A stretch of DNA of 64,000 nt from Marinobacterium mangrovicola (GCF_004339595.1 NZ_SMFU01000014.1:1-64000); one strand, 5' to 3'; numbered from the stretch's first letter, positions 52,857 to 59,770 are shown. Notes: generated from the letters alone by a model not told the origin. Numbers and translations are program-made.

Positions 52857-52940
52857 CCATAACAAAAATTTCAAGTCGCCCGCATGCGGGCTGGGACCTC
52901 CACTGCTATGCAGTTCCGGCCCCTTAATTGAGCGTTATGT
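52857..52940 (+). repeat. attC site C
   Basis: Left box CCATAAC (52857-52863), right box GTTATGT (52934-52940). It has the shared core GGGCTGGGACCTCC, then CTGC...GCAG and GGCCCCTTAATTGAGCG also seen in sites D, F, K and L. Confidence 0.88.
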
Positions 52941-52974
52941 GGCTATCCCAGAGATTGAATAAAGAATAAGGCCC

Positions 52975-53178
52975 ATGATCATTAGAGTTTTAGGAGCAGT
53001 AGTCGGAATATTCTTCGTAATCGGTAGCATCCTGATGCTATCTACCTCGACGGCCACGATTTCTTCGGGCGTCTCAATCTTGTTCTTAGGACTTATATTT
53101 GGGGTATACGGTTTTGCTGGAAAGAAAGGAATTGTGAGGATCTTCCCCAGCCTTGTTCAGCGTAAACATGATCGCTGA
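52975..53178 (+). CDS. Cassette gene: two-helix membrane protein
   Basis: This 67-residue protein has two hydrophobic segments (VLGAVVGIFFVIGSILML and ISSGVSILFLGLIFGVYGF) and a basic end. It is the first of two genes in this cassette; a CAGCG/CGCTG stem-loop lies just before its stop. No family recognised. Confidence 0.65.
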   Translation: MIIRVLGAVVGIFFVIGSILMLSTSTATISSGVSILFLGLIFGVYGFAGKKGIVRIFPSLVQRKHDR

Positions 53179-53202
53179 ACCTCATAAAGAGGAAAATCAC
53201 CA

Positions 53203-53409
53203 ATGTACGAAGTAATGGATGGCCTCATCTCAATTGCCGGTGGTAGTTATGCCTACCTTGCTGCCGTTGGAAAAATTCAGATTTCTAAATCCGAAGAAAA
53301 AACTGAGAAGTGGCGCGCGAAATATGGGATGCTCGTTAAGATTCTTGCCCCGATCTTGATTGCTTTCGGCGTATTTCGACTTTCGCGGTCTTTCCTTGGT
53401 ATTGCGTAA
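53203..53409 (+). CDS. Cassette gene: small membrane-associated protein, second in cassette
   Basis: This 68-residue protein has an N-terminal GLISIAGGSYAYLAAVG segment, a charged middle (KSEEKTEKWRAKYG) and a C-terminal hydrophobic ILAPILIAFGVFRL. AAGAGGAAAA precedes the ATG. No attC separates it from the gene before, so both move as one cassette. Confidence 0.65.
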   Translation: MYEVMDGLISIAGGSYAYLAAVGKIQISKSEEKTEKWRAKYGMLVKILAPILIAFGVFRLSRSFLGIA

Positions 53410-53413
53410 TGGC

Positions 53414-53500
53414 ACACAACAAAGCAATCAACTTCAGCCCTTCGGGCTCGGACCTCCAAAACGCTAAGCGTTTTTCTGGCCCGTTATTGCGGCGTTATAT
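53414..53500 (+). repeat. attC site D
   Basis: Left box ACACAAC (53414-53420), right box GTTATAT (53494-53500). The inner part has CAGCCCTTCGGGCTCGGACC, AAACGCTAAGCGTTTTT and GGCCCGTTATTGCGGCG, the same layout as sites C and F. Confidence 0.88.
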
Positions 53501-53509
53501 GTAAATCGT

Positions 53510-53797
53510 ATGGAAAAAAACTTATATACCTTAATTGATGTGTTTGAAATTTTTTCAAATATGCCAACTGTGAAAATAATCTTGCTTTCATTCACAGCTA
53601 TCATATGGATAGGTGGTAGCAATTATTTACTCAGGAAGCATTTGAATCGCATCAATAAAGACCGGATTGAGCCAATAGACAGCTTCAATGTACTAAATTC
53701 ATTATTCAAAACTTACAATAAATCAGAGTGGTTACAATTTGGGTTATTATTTATGCTTACAGCAACTTTTGGCATTAGTGCTTTATACATAAAATGA
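53510..53797 (+). CDS. Cassette gene: two-helix membrane protein
   Basis: This 95-residue, AT-rich coding sequence gives two membrane segments (VKIILLSFTAIIWIGGSNYLL, ~20-40, and WLQFGLLFMLTATFGISALYI, ~74-94) with a charged loop between. The start lies 10 bp after site D with little ribosome site. Unknown family. Confidence 0.65.
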   Translation: MEKNLYTLIDVFEIFSNMPTVKIILLSFTAIIWIGGSNYLLRKHLNRINKDRIEPIDSFNVLNSLFKTYNKSEWLQFGLLFMLTATFGISALYIK

Positions 53798-53807
53798 GTA
53801 AATTTAC

Positions 53808-53855
53808 ATATAACAAAGCATTGCAGCGGACAAACCGATGAATGCAGCGTTAGGC
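53808..53855 (+). repeat. attC site E (short)
   Basis: Left box ATATAAC (53808-53814) matches the R' of its own cassette (GTTATAT at 53494), as expected for a circularised cassette. Right box GTTAGGC (53849-53855) starts the next cassette. Only 48 bp, with GCATTGC/GAATGC-like arms. Confidence 0.8.
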
Positions 53856-53870
53856 ATACAGGGATGGTAT

Positions 53871-54479
53871 ATGTTTAGACTGCTAGCAATAACATTTATA
53901 TCTTTTTGCTCAGTTGTACCATTTTTAATGGTGTTTCATCGGTTTCTAGAATTAGATGACGATGTGGCAGGTTATATTTCATTTTTTCTGGCATGGATAA
54001 TAACACCAGCGATCTTGTTAAGAATCTGGAAAGTTCCTCCTTATTTTGAGGCTCTACCTGTAGATATAGATGATCCAATTATGCAGGAACAAATAAATAG
54101 GGCCAAAAATGAATTTGGAATATTTATATCAGGTTTAAAAGATGGAAAGCTTGAGTCTTTTATAAAGTTTCCATATGAAATAGAAGGTAATACTGAGCAT
54201 ATATGGGGCGTGGCTCACTCAATAAAGGGAGAAGCAGTCATAGCATCTTTAGCATCAGATCCTGTAGGTGAGACTCCAGAAGAGCTTCTGGAAAGGCTAG
54301 ATGTTCCATTTGATGATATTGAAGACTGGATGTTACAAGACTCAAAAGGCCTTAATCAAGGAGGCTATACTTTGCTAGCAATGGCTAAAATATATGAAAG
54401 AGATTTTGGGAAGCTTCCGAAAAGGTATGCTAAGGAATTAGAGCCTTTTGTTGATATTAAGTGGAATAAAAATGCCTAA
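53871..54479 (+). CDS. Cassette gene: membrane protein with DUF2314 domain
   Basis: The 202-residue product has two N-terminal membrane helices (~1-50) and a C-terminal domain (~95-190) resembling DUF2314: KFPYEIEGNTEHIWGVAHSIKGE and DDIEDWMLQDSKGLNQGGYTLLAMAKI. The domain's function is not known. ATG at 53871 lies inside the cassette; an earlier in-frame ATG at 53838 falls within attC site E and is rejected. The TAA stop lies in the left box of site F. Confidence 0.75.
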   Translation: MFRLLAITFISFCSVVPFLMVFHRFLELDDDVAGYISFFLAWIITPAILLRIWKVPPYFEALPVDIDDPIMQEQINRAKNEFGIFISGLKDGKLESFIKFPYEIEGNTEHIWGVAHSIKGEAVIASLASDPVGETPEELLERLDVPFDDIEDWMLQDSKGLNQGGYTLLAMAKIYERDFGKLPKRYAKELEPFVDIKWNKNA

Positions 54480-54560
54480 CAATCACACGAAGTTCGCCCA
54501 CTCCGTGGGCTGGGACCTCAAAAGCTACGCTTTTTAGGCCCCTTGTTTGGCGCGTTAGGT
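54474..54560 (+). repeat. attC site F
   Basis: Left box GCCTAAC (54474-54480) is complementary to GTTAGGC at the start of its own cassette. Right box GTTAGGT is at 54554-54560. The core CCCACTCCGTGGGCTGGGACC with AAAAGCTACGCTTTTTAGGCCCC follows the family layout. Confidence 0.92.
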
Positions 54561-54575
54561 TTGAGATTAATTATA

Positions 54576-54953
54576 ATGAGTTTTAAAACACTTAATACCA
54601 TTACATCAGTTATCGCATTCATATTGTTTGTCAACTTTCTAATCTACCCGCAATTTATATTCTTTATTTTTGGCATTGATGGCTCTGGTAGTGCCTATCT
54701 TATAGCGAGACGCCTATCTATTTTATTTCTCGGCATTTCAGTATTAACTTGGTTTAGTCGTAATGCGGAGCATTCTGAGGCGCGACAATCTATATGCTTA
54801 AGTATCTGTATATCCATGTTTTCAATGGTGTGCCTTGGTTTATTCGAGTATTTTCGGGGTGCTGCAGATATCGGAATACTAATTGCTGTACTTACCGAAA
54901 TGTCAATTGGATACCTATATCTTAAAAAGTGGAATATCTGTAAAAATGCCTAA
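54576..54953 (+). CDS. Cassette gene: four-helix membrane protein
   Basis: This 125-residue protein has about four hydrophobic helices (ITSVIAFILFVNFLIYPQFI, LSILFLGISVLTWF, ISMFSMVCLGLFEYF, IGILIAVLTEMSIGYLYL). I do not recognise the family. The ATG at 54576 is inside the cassette; an upstream in-frame start at 54543 would lie in site F. The stop is in the left box of site G. Confidence 0.65.
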   Translation: MSFKTLNTITSVIAFILFVNFLIYPQFIFFIFGIDGSGSAYLIARRLSILFLGISVLTWFSRNAEHSEARQSICLSICISMFSMVCLGLFEYFRGAADIGILIAVLTEMSIGYLYLKKWNICKNA

Positions 54954-55061
54954 CAATCTGCTTTAATCGCTAGCAGGATCGCTGGGACGCAAACACATGG
55001 GCTGCGTCACTTCGTTCCTAATTTTAGCCCATATTCTCCTCCCCTAAGCAGGGCTTTATAC
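54948..55061 (+). repeat. attC site G (long, degenerate right box)
   Basis: Left box GCCTAAC (54948-54954); the right box TTTATAC (55055-55061) has lost the invariant G of GTT. Internal arms include ATGGGCT...AGCCCAT and GGGACGCA...TGCGTC. At 114 bp it is the longest site. Confidence 0.65.
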
Positions 55062-55064
55062 GTC

Positions 55065-55328
55065 ATGAAGAAAATTAAGCATCGAATTCCTGAGTGGGTA
55101 ACCCGAGGAAAAACGATTAAGCAACTTATCAAAGAATTAGAGAGCTTTGAGAATCAAGATTTAGAGGTTAGGTTATCCCTCGATGATGGAGATACTCATA
55201 GTTGCATCAGCTTGGTTGCGAAGGGCTTTGACGATGAAAATAACCAATACTGCGTTCTTTCGAATTCTGAGTCCTACCATGAAAACGAGTGGCAAGACTT
55301 GATGGATGAGGCTGGTGAGAATGTATAA
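55065..55328 (+). CDS. Cassette gene: small acidic hypothetical protein
   Basis: This 87-residue soluble protein has a basic start (KKIKHRIPEWVTRGKTIKQL) and an acidic body (VRLSLDDGDTHSCISLVAKGFDDENNQYCVL). It begins three bases after the degenerate right box of site G, and its TAA is inside the left box of site H. Not recognised. Confidence 0.65.
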   Translation: MKKIKHRIPEWVTRGKTIKQLIKELESFENQDLEVRLSLDDGDTHSCISLVAKGFDDENNQYCVLSNSESYHENEWQDLMDEAGENV

Positions 55329-55399
55329 AAAGTCGATTATTAACTAAGAAACTTCGGAACCGGACGCGCTAAGGCACGCCGGTTATTAAGGCGTTATAA
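55323..55399 (+). repeat. attC site H
   Basis: Left box GTATAAA (55323-55329) is degenerate; right box GTTATAA (55393-55399) follows GGC. The arms AACCGGACGCG and CACGCCGGTT form the central stem. Confidence 0.75.
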
Positions 55400-55414
55400 A
55401 CCAGGAACTTTAAG

Positions 55415-55636
55415 ATGAGTCTCAGTGATCTTTTACTTTACAGCGCTGCTTTCATGATGGGAGCTGTCTTCATCTTTTTTCGTAAACCGGGGGTATCCTT
55501 GGTTAAAGGTGGTCCCATATGGAAGGCAAAAGATCGCTACACCCCGCTTGGTGTAAAACTTTTCTGCGTAAGTATCGTGGTGGGAGGTGCCGGCATATAC
55601 CTCACGTACTTTATCCCCACTGGCAGCATTAGCTAG
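55415..55636 (+). CDS. Cassette gene: two-helix membrane protein
   Basis: This 73-residue protein has two hydrophobic segments (LLLYSAAFMMGAVFIFF and LFCVSIVVGGAGIYLTYF) joined by a short basic loop. Its family is unknown. Confidence 0.65.
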   Translation: MSLSDLLLYSAAFMMGAVFIFFRKPGVSLVKGGPIWKAKDRYTPLGVKLFCVSIVVGGAGIYLTYFIPTGSIS

Positions 55637-55640
55637 CTAT

Positions 55641-55700
55641 TCATAACGAGTCAAAGCACGCGGAAGTCGCTCCGCTCCGCCGAATGTCAGGGCGTTATAA
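55641..55700 (+). repeat. attC site I
   Basis: Left box TCATAAC (55641-55647) and right box GTTATAA (55694-55700), 60 bp. GCGGAAGTCGCTCCGCTCCGC gives the central arms. Confidence 0.82.
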
Positions 55701-55731
55701 ACCAAAGTAACGAGAATAAAGTAGTATTCCC

Positions 55732-55950
55732 ATGTATATAAATTTGACAGTAATTGGACAGTTCATAACTATCTTTGCAGCAGTTGTTGCGGTCATCAGC
55801 TACTACTTGGGCAGAAGAAAAACAGAAACGCCTGTGTTGGCTGCCGTGCTTGGGGCAGTATTTTCTATAGTGCCTATTTTCGGCCTTATTTACCTTGTAG
55901 TTTTAATGTTTAAGCGAGATCTGGTCAAAGAAGGTAAGTCCCGAGCGTAG
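55732..55950 (+). CDS. Cassette gene: two-helix membrane protein
   Basis: This 72-residue protein has two hydrophobic segments (TVIGQFITIFAAVVAVISYYLG and VLAAVLGAVFSIVPIFGLIYLVVLMF) with a basic C-terminus. Unknown family. Confidence 0.65.
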   Translation: MYINLTVIGQFITIFAAVVAVISYYLGRRKTETPVLAAVLGAVFSIVPIFGLIYLVVLMFKRDLVKEGKSRA

Positions 55951-55956
55951 TTCGGT

Positions 55957-56002
55957 TTATAATTATCATGAAGTCACAAACGTATTCAACAGACTGTTAT
56001 AC
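55957..56002 (+). repeat. attC site J (short, divergent)
   Basis: Left box TTATAAT (55957-55963), right box GTTATAC (55996-56002). It is about three quarters identical to site A (shared TAATTAT, ATGA.GTC and AACAG.CTGTTATA) and differs from the main family. Confidence 0.65.
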
Positions 56003-56005
56003 ATT

Positions 56006-56326
56006 ATGAGCTCAAATTACGAACCCGGATTGGAAATAATACGGAAGGCTAGGAAGGCCGGATTATTCTATAGTCCTCATATTATGACATCATTTGCCTT
56101 ATGTATTGGTATAGGTATATTAATTCCTTTAATGGCTCCCGTCATTGGAATTATTTCATTTTATCTTGTTATTCTTAACATTAGGAAAATCGCTCAGATA
56201 CCTTGTCCACGATGTGGAGAACCTTTCGGTTCTTCTTGGAATTATCCAATTGCCTATGGAAGCGGCACTTGCCAACATTGTGGGCTATCAATAAATGGTG
56301 AAATAACTAAAGGTAACGAATGGTAG
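56006..56326 (+). CDS. Cassette gene: membrane protein with zinc ribbon
   Basis: This 106-residue protein has two hydrophobic helices (~25-65) followed by a C-terminal zinc ribbon with CPRCGEPFG and CQHCGLS (CxxC...CxxC, ~71-98). It starts just after site J. Function unknown; the ribbon suggests protein or nucleic-acid contact in the cytosol. Confidence 0.7.
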   Translation: MSSNYEPGLEIIRKARKAGLFYSPHIMTSFALCIGIGILIPLMAPVIGIISFYLVILNIRKIAQIPCPRCGEPFGSSWNYPIAYGSGTCQHCGLSINGEITKGNEW

Positions 56327-56362
56327 TCTATGGTTAACGGCTCCGAGTTTTGCTTAAGTCAT

Positions 56363-56449
56363 GTATAAAAAATACATGAAAATCGGCCAATCTGTGGGCC
56401 GAAACCTCCGCCGCTACGCAGCTACATCCCTTTATTTAAGGCGTTATAA
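56363..56449 (+). repeat. attC site K
   Basis: Left box GTATAAA (56363-56369), right box GTTATAA (56443-56449). The core TGTGGGCCGAAACCTCCGCCG with GCTACGCAGC and CCCTTTATTTAAGGCG keeps the family layout. Confidence 0.82.
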
Positions 56450-56475
56450 ATTACCAAAAAGGAGTTGGTACTAAA

Positions 56476-56874
56476 ATGCGATTAATTGGAAATATAATTT
56501 GGTTTGTCTTTGGCGGTTTTTTTATGGGTCTGGCTTGGTTCCTGATTGGACTGATAGCTTTCGTTAGTATTATCGGCATACCCTGGGGCAGAGCGTGCTT
56601 CAATATTGGCTTATTCTCATTTTTCCCTTTTGGAAAAGAGGCGGTATCACGAGAGATTTCTACCGGAAAATCAGATATCGGAACGGGAAGCTTAGGACTT
56701 ATCGGGAATATAATCTGGTTGCTATTTGCAGGTATTTGGTTAGCCCTAGGGCATCTTGTTTCAGCTCTGTTTTTCTTTATTACTATAATCGGTATACCGT
56801 TTGGTCTACAGCATATAAAACTTGTTAATATTGCTTTGATGCCAATAGGAAAATGTATAATTGATATTAGATAA
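56476..56874 (+). CDS. Cassette gene: YccF family inner-membrane protein
   Basis: The 132-residue protein has two copies of the YccF (DUF307) unit: LIGNIIWFVFGGFFMGLAWFLIGLIAF with IIGIPWGRACFNIG, and LIGNIIWLLFAGIWLALGHLVSALFFF with IIGIPFGLQHIKL. YccF proteins are widespread integral membrane proteins of unknown role. It is unusual as cassette cargo because the family is normally chromosomal. Confidence 0.88.
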   Translation: MRLIGNIIWFVFGGFFMGLAWFLIGLIAFVSIIGIPWGRACFNIGLFSFFPFGKEAVSREISTGKSDIGTGSLGLIGNIIWLLFAGIWLALGHLVSALFFFITIIGIPFGLQHIKLVNIALMPIGKCIIDIR

Positions 56875-56877
56875 TAT

Positions 56878-56962
56878 TTATAACAATGCACTTTTCGCCA
56901 TATAGCGTGTGGCTGGGGCCTCCGCAGCTACGCTGATCCGGCCCCTAAATTAGGCATTATCG
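56878..56962 (+). repeat. attC site L
   Basis: Left box TTATAAC (56878-56884) matches the cassette's own GTTATAA. The right box is ATTATCG (56956-56962), with A in place of the first G. The core GTGGCTGGGGCCTCCGCAGC and CCGGCCCCTAAATTAGGC matches sites C and F. Confidence 0.82.
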
Positions 56963-56977
56963 CAAATTGAGATCGAG

Positions 56978-57568
56978 ATGACTGGAACGTACGAATGGAA
57001 TCCAATGCCTCACATCTTGGACATTAAATGTCCGTGGTGTGGCAGGCATGCTGTCTTCGAATTTGGTGAAGTCGTCAGGATTACCCTGAAGAAAGATATA
57101 GCATTCTTCGAGGAAAGTGACCTATTTGAATATTATCAGTTCAAAGATTCATGTGGTCACAAATGGCATGGAGCAGTTTTTTATGCAAATTTGCATGGCG
57201 GCTCTACTGAAGCCATCCACGAACTACCTGAAGGGTACAAGCCAGAAAACTGGAATCACTCTAAGTACCTAACCAGAAGCCAGGGTACGGATCTTGGCTC
57301 GGTATCATGTGGTCATTGCCATACCAGAAAGCCATACATTTTAAATTGGCCCTATGATGCCTTTTACTCTATCAACGTCAAAAATAAAACGCTCTGGGCT
57401 TTTAATCGAGAATCAGCTGTCGATCTCAGAGATTATATTGAGTCAACTGATAGAAAAACCAGTAAATATCGGTGGGCAAGCTTCCTTTTACATATTCCAA
57501 CAACTTTCAAAAAGCATAGTGTCCGCGATAGTGTTGTTAAAAAAATAAATAGGTTACTGGCATTCTAA
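56978..57568 (+). CDS. Cassette gene: hypothetical protein with zinc-ribbon pairs
   Basis: This 196-residue soluble protein has a first ribbon-like pair CPWCGRHAVFEFGE near residue 18, an SCGHKWH in the middle and a second VSCGHCHTRKPYIL near residue 110. Four CxxC or CxH elements suggest one or two zinc sites. It is the longest intact gene of the array after the DUF2314 gene. Function unknown. Confidence 0.7.
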   Translation: MTGTYEWNPMPHILDIKCPWCGRHAVFEFGEVVRITLKKDIAFFEESDLFEYYQFKDSCGHKWHGAVFYANLHGGSTEAIHELPEGYKPENWNHSKYLTRSQGTDLGSVSCGHCHTRKPYILNWPYDAFYSINVKNKTLWAFNRESAVDLRDYIESTDRKTSKYRWASFLLHIPTTFKKHSVRDSVVKKINRLLAF

Positions 57569-57571
57569 ATA

Positions 57572-57643
57572 CTACAACAATGTGATTGAAAGCATCTTTG
57601 ACGTAACGGCGCCTTCCATCCAATTCAAAGTGAGTTTTATAAG
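57572..57643 (+). repeat. Possible decayed attC site M
   Basis: CTACAACAATG at the left and GTTTTATAAG at the right resemble attC boxes, but the core has no clear arms. It could be the last, inactive site of the array. Confidence 0.3.
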
Positions 57644-57646
57644 TCA

Positions 57647-57931
57647 ATGAGTATAGATATTCACAAAATTATCGACGGTCGGACGCAAGATCATATATTG
57701 TCAATCAACAGTACCGAGTACGCCGAAATTCTTCCAGCTATCGAGCTTTACCGAGCAAAGACTGGCTTGTTCATCGATCAGTACAGCGACCTGAAATTGA
57801 GCTCCGGGGTAAAACCGCTGATTGAGTCTCTTGCAGCAAAGAGCACCGGTAGTCAGATTTACAAGTCTCTAATCTCTGTTCTCAAACAGTCAGAACTTGA
57901 GGGCTACGGCATCATTTTTATAGGCGACTGA
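57647..57931 (+). CDS. Hypothetical protein at the array end
   Basis: This 94-residue soluble protein is alpha/beta-looking (ILSINSTEYAEILPAIELYRAKTG, LKQSELEGYGIIFIGD). It follows the possible site M but has no attC after it, so it is either a terminal cassette or the first gene beyond the array. Not recognised. Confidence 0.6.
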   Translation: MSIDIHKIIDGRTQDHILSINSTEYAEILPAIELYRAKTGLFIDQYSDLKLSSGVKPLIESLAAKSTGSQIYKSLISVLKQSELEGYGIIFIGD

Positions 57932-58078
57932 ACCAGTCAGCAAGATACTCAAAGGAACTCTAGTTGCACGTTGCTCCGTTGCCGACCATTCCTGCGCCGT
58001 CAATTGAGTTAGCCACGCGGGAATTAGGGGAACAAATTGACAAGCATACGGATGCACATTCCAACGTCTTAAATAACC

Positions 58079-58519
58079 ATGAAAAACCTCATCAGTATTC
58101 AGGCCTTTCTCATACTTGCCACGCTTTGCTATCTTCTGGTATCCAGCTCGATTTATGGCTTCCTCTTTACACTCACCTCAGTTGTCAGCCTGTTCACCAA
58201 CAGCCGCGAAGGGATCGACAGATCGGTTTTGCTGATAACACTTATCTACTGGGCGGGCATCTATTCGCTGATCAAGTTTACGATGCTGACTTACCGCCAT
58301 TGCATTAACGAGACAATCAACGTCAGAAAGTACTCTCTATCACTCGTCATAGGTGCCCTGCTCACCCTTGCGTTGCTATACAAGATAAGCGTTTCAGGCT
58401 TCGCTCCATTCGAACAGGTTCTGCTGTTTGGCCTCGCACTTTGGCCTATGCTCTGCGCTATCCAGATACTCGTTTATAACAGGAAACTGTCATCCTCTGC
58501 TGAAGCTACAGTAAGGTGA
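58079..58519 (+). CDS. Integral membrane protein, hypothetical
   Basis: The 146-residue protein has about four hydrophobic helices (FLILATLCYLLVSSSIYGFLFTLTSVV, SVLLITLIYWAGIYSLI, LSLVIGALLTLALLY, QVLLFGLALWPMLCAIQIL). Base composition is closer to the chromosome than to the cassettes. Unknown family. Confidence 0.65.
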   Translation: MKNLISIQAFLILATLCYLLVSSSIYGFLFTLTSVVSLFTNSREGIDRSVLLITLIYWAGIYSLIKFTMLTYRHCINETINVRKYSLSLVIGALLTLALLYKISVSGFAPFEQVLLFGLALWPMLCAIQILVYNRKLSSSAEATVR

Positions 58520-58591
58520 TAGCCGAAAGTAATGGTATGTGCCCCTCTGGGCTTTTTGCATGATCGAACGGAAAGGAGTTGGCCAGGAGTG

Positions 58592-59044
58592 ATCAATCAT
58601 AAAGAGTTCCAAAGACTGGTGACTCAACTCTATGCAACGGTCGGTGAGCTTGAGCAGATGTTCCCGGGCAGGCATTTCACTCCCGATGGTCATATGGTCG
58701 GAAGTATCGGTGAATGCCTGGTAGCCGACGCCTATGGCCTGAAGCTGATGACGGCCTCTAATAAGGGCTATGACGCGGTCACACCTGAGGGTTTGAACGT
58801 TGAGATCAAGGCAACCCAGGCGAGATCGGTAGCGTTCAGGAGCGAGCCTGAACACACGATCTGTATCAAGATCCTCCCCGATGGTACCTTCGAGGAGATC
58901 TATAACGGGCCCGGTGCTTTGGTCTGGGAGCAGTTCAAAGGCAACCCACTACCAAGTAACGGTCAGTTTCAGATCTCTCTCAACAAACTCCGGCAACTCA
59001 ATCACACAGTGGCGCAAACGGACCGGGTGCCTAAAGCCTTTTAA
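58592..59044 (+). CDS. DUF6998-like protein with a nuclease-type DxxxExK pattern
   Basis: The 150-residue protein has HMVGSIGECLVADAYGLKL near residue 35, then NKGYDAVTPEGLNVEIKATQ near residue 57. The Glu, Asp and ExK spacing is that of PD-(D/E)XK nuclease folds, as in the DUF6998 group. Activity is unproven. GTG at 58592 has AAGGAG ten bases upstream; an ATG at 58532 extends it by 20 residues without a good ribosome site. Confidence 0.65.
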   Translation: MNHKEFQRLVTQLYATVGELEQMFPGRHFTPDGHMVGSIGECLVADAYGLKLMTASNKGYDAVTPEGLNVEIKATQARSVAFRSEPEHTICIKILPDGTFEEIYNGPGALVWEQFKGNPLPSNGQFQISLNKLRQLNHTVAQTDRVPKAF

Positions 59045-59072
59045 CAAGCCACTGCTGAGGATGCTCCTCTAA

Positions 59073-59228
59073 GGTCACCGGTATGCTTGGCATTCGGTCG
59101 TCAGAAATTATGAGGGCATCGAGGTTCCGGTCATTCCGGTTCCAGAGTTAGTGCAATACAAAAGAATCTTGGGACGCGAAGTCGATCTAATAGATATCGA
59201 AGAGTTAGCCGGTGTTTCAGCTCCTTAA
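59073..59228 (+). pseudogene. 3' remnant of an unidentified gene
   Basis: A start-less frame of 51 codons reads NYEGIEVPVIPVPELVQYKR then ILGREVDLIDIEELAG and stops at 59226-59228. The pattern of a short Val/Pro strand followed by Lys-Arg-hydrophobic-Gly-Arg and an acidic Asp-Leu-Ile-Asp-Ile looks like the C-terminal end of a nucleotidyltransferase-like protein. The 5' part is missing. Confidence 0.45.
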
Positions 59229-59261
59229 TCCGGCATTAGATCTTTCTATCAAGGATGCATC

Positions 59262-59654
59262 ATGACAAAGATAACCAAAGAACAGGCCAATGAAGAGCTG
59301 AAAAAAAGGTCTCAACAGGTCACCGAAGAAGATGTCGATACGGTTCTGAACAAGCAGAAAGAGATCGAGGACAAGTTCAAAACCGGCGGTCCGCTCGGCA
59401 GATACATCGAAGATCTGAAGCTGCTGTTTGCCATCGTGAAGGACTACGTTAATGGCAGTTACCGGGAGATACCCTGGTACTCAATCGCGGCGATTGTAGC
59501 GGCGCTGCTTTATGTGTTGACGCCTATAGATCTTATCCCAGATGTGATCCCCGTTATCGGCCTTGTTGATGATGCTTTTGTTGTAGCCGCCTGCCTGTCG
59601 ATGATTGAGAATGATCTTCACAAATACAAAGAGTGGAAACTAAAACAGGTATAA
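59262..59654 (+). CDS. YkvA/DUF1232 family protein
   Basis: The 130-residue protein has a charged helical N-terminus (~1-45) and a C-terminal DUF1232 core: VAALLYVLTPIDLIPDVIPVIGLVDDAFVVAACLSMIEND. The PIDLIPD motif is diagnostic. These small membrane-associated proteins have no settled function. GAAGGATGC precedes the ATG. Confidence 0.88.
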   Translation: MTKITKEQANEELKKRSQQVTEEDVDTVLNKQKEIEDKFKTGGPLGRYIEDLKLLFAIVKDYVNGSYREIPWYSIAAIVAALLYVLTPIDLIPDVIPVIGLVDDAFVVAACLSMIENDLHKYKEWKLKQV

Positions 59655-59770
59655 CTGCGCACGCATTGTGCGTGGCCGCAGTTATGGTCTGAATCAGCAT
59701 GATTGCCAGCTACAGAGTGCTCAAGATAATTTGTTTGGTCCGCAGAATATTGGGACAAAGCAAGAAGTCG

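Larger units (their letters stand above)
52022..57643 (+). mobile_element. Integron gene-cassette array without an integrase gene
   Basis: Twelve attC-like sites (52022-56962) and one decayed candidate (57572-57643) alternate with short genes, all on the plus strand. Each site has a RYYYAAC-like box on the left and a GTTRRRY-like box on the right, usually within GCGTTA. Base composition drops sharply relative to both flanks. No tyrosine recombinase of the IntI type is found between aroA and the array, where attI and intI would be expected for this orientation, nor on the other side. Established knowledge: such arrays are called CALIN elements (clusters of attC sites lacking an integrase). Confidence 0.88.

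Noticed and set aside
50837-57931. Integron integrase gene
   Set aside because: I looked for a tyrosine recombinase on both strands around the array and found none; every frame of adequate length is accounted for by other proteins.
57964-58308. 114-codon frame overlapping the membrane protein gene at 58079
   Set aside because: It overlaps a better gene with clear membrane helices in another frame, starts with TTG, and reads as low-quality His/Pro-rich sequence.
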